Part shown: positions 63,729 through 64,000 of the stretch, in pieces
Layout of the letters: each line of letters opens with the position of its first letter
Position numbering within the stretch: position 1 is the stretch's first letter
Assembly (NCBI GenBank): GCA_041390865.1
Contig: JAWKPC010000002.1
Span: 124,001 to 188,000, forward strand
Length of the DNA stretch: 64,000 bases
Direction: 5' to 3'
DNA from: JAUIIK01 sp041390865
Lineage (GTDB): Bacteria > Chloroflexota > Chloroflexia > Thermomicrobiales > CFX8
Position numbers and translations under genes: made by a program
Notes under the pieces: generated by a model
Databases searched by the model: none
The model's input: only the letters and a program-made list of their open reading frames with translations
What the model was told of the DNA's origin: nothing

Positions 63729-64000
63729 TTGAAGCACTTGCTACGATACTTTGCTGTGTTTGGGCTCGTTGCCATGACACTCGGCTCTGTATCCTCCGCG
63801 CTGGCAAATCATGAAGAAGCTGGCACGGATCACGCATTTGCCGATCCCGCCTTCGAAAACAGGTGGGAACGACTCGACCGACCGGTGGATGAATTCGGTG
63901 TGGACCGCACATACTGGTGGGGCCCCGGACCATACACCCAGGGAATGATGGAGGAATACGAACAATCACCGGGTAACGAGCGATTGGTCCAGTATTTCGA
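63729..64000 (+). CDS. Sixth shared-module secreted protein (partial, runs off the window)
   Basis: A TTG start with AAGGAAGGAGAG upstream opens a frame to the window end. A signal peptide (LLRYFAVFGLVAMTLGSVSS) leads to the first part of the shared module: FADPAFENRWERLDRPVDEF, RTYWWGPGPYTQGMMEEYEQ, SPGNERLVQYF. The C-terminal domain is outside the window. The WWGPGP sequence differs from the WMWGPEA of most relatives. Confidence 0.8.
   Translation, partial: MKHLLRYFAVFGLVAMTLGSVSSALANHEEAGTDHAFADPAFENRWERLDRPVDEFGVDRTYWWGPGPYTQGMMEEYEQSPGNERLVQYF

Noticed and set aside
1..64000. CRISPR arrays, tRNA or rRNA genes, transposases, phage genes
   Set aside because: No regularly spaced repeats, no tRNA-like cloverleaf with a T-loop sequence and no transposase or integrase motifs were seen in either strand.

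Overview
The window looks like chromosomal DNA of a flagellated, GC-rich bacterium, most likely a Chloroflexota relative near Thermomicrobia/Sphaerobacter. This is inference from several signs. The flagellar genes follow the Gram-positive/Thermotoga order (flbD-motA-motB-fliL..., fliP-fliQ-fliR-flhB-flhA-flhF, a FliA/SigD sigma factor, flgM-flgN, flgK-flgL-fliW-csrA). No P- or L-ring genes follow flgF-flgG. One protein carries an LPXTG-like sorting signal. There are many modular secreted proteins of a kind I associate with that phylum. No rRNA, tRNA, CRISPR array, transposase or prophage was seen.

Layout. 1-17.5 kb is a flagellar locus. cheX is followed on the minus strand by flbD-motA-motB-fliL-fliN-fliO-fliM-fliN2. 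Diverging from it is a tight plus-strand operon, fliP-fliQ-fliR-flhB-flhA-flhF-orf-fliA-(SwrB-like)-(RskA-like)-flgF-flgG, and then flgM-flgN behind a sigma-28-type promoter. 17.5-36 kb is accessory and metabolic: a methyltransferase, a degenerate beta-lactamase-like secreted protein, an F420/FMN-type oxidase, a heavily frameshifted M3 peptidase, two NHL-propeller secreted proteins (both broken), an S9 peptidase, a GGDEF/EAL protein, an M20 peptidase and a threonine aldolase. 36.4-39.6 kb is a second flagellar island on the minus strand, flgK-flgL-fliW-csrA, with a sigma-28-type promoter whose -10 element is the same as that of flgM. 39.7-64 kb holds amidohydrolases, an MBL-fold lactonase with a Crp-type regulator, prolyl oligopeptidase, Fn3 and kelch secreted proteins, a phospholipase D, serine hydrolases, an RTX-repeat protein, a GNAT, an ADP-ribosylglycohydrolase, and a dipeptide-type ABC transporter (two permeases and a binding protein) next to a class A beta-lactamase homologue.

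Two things stand out. First, six secreted proteins in this window share the same ~280-residue N-terminal module (RTW.RTD.PV, W.WGPEA, VQYFDK.RME, YVTNGLLVVEL, FATGRPI.EAYWA, CFERRCLTY.P.N, GNVG.HYY.WRYG) fused to different C-terminal parts: a beta-lactamase-like domain, NHL (twice), Fn3, kelch, and one cut by the window end. Second, a small GIY-YIG nuclease gene is enclosed by a perfect 40-bp inverted repeat, which looks like a minimal mobile unit.

Caution: at least seven reading-frame breaks fall in or beside short homopolymer runs, so some 'pseudogenes' here may be sequencing or assembly errors.
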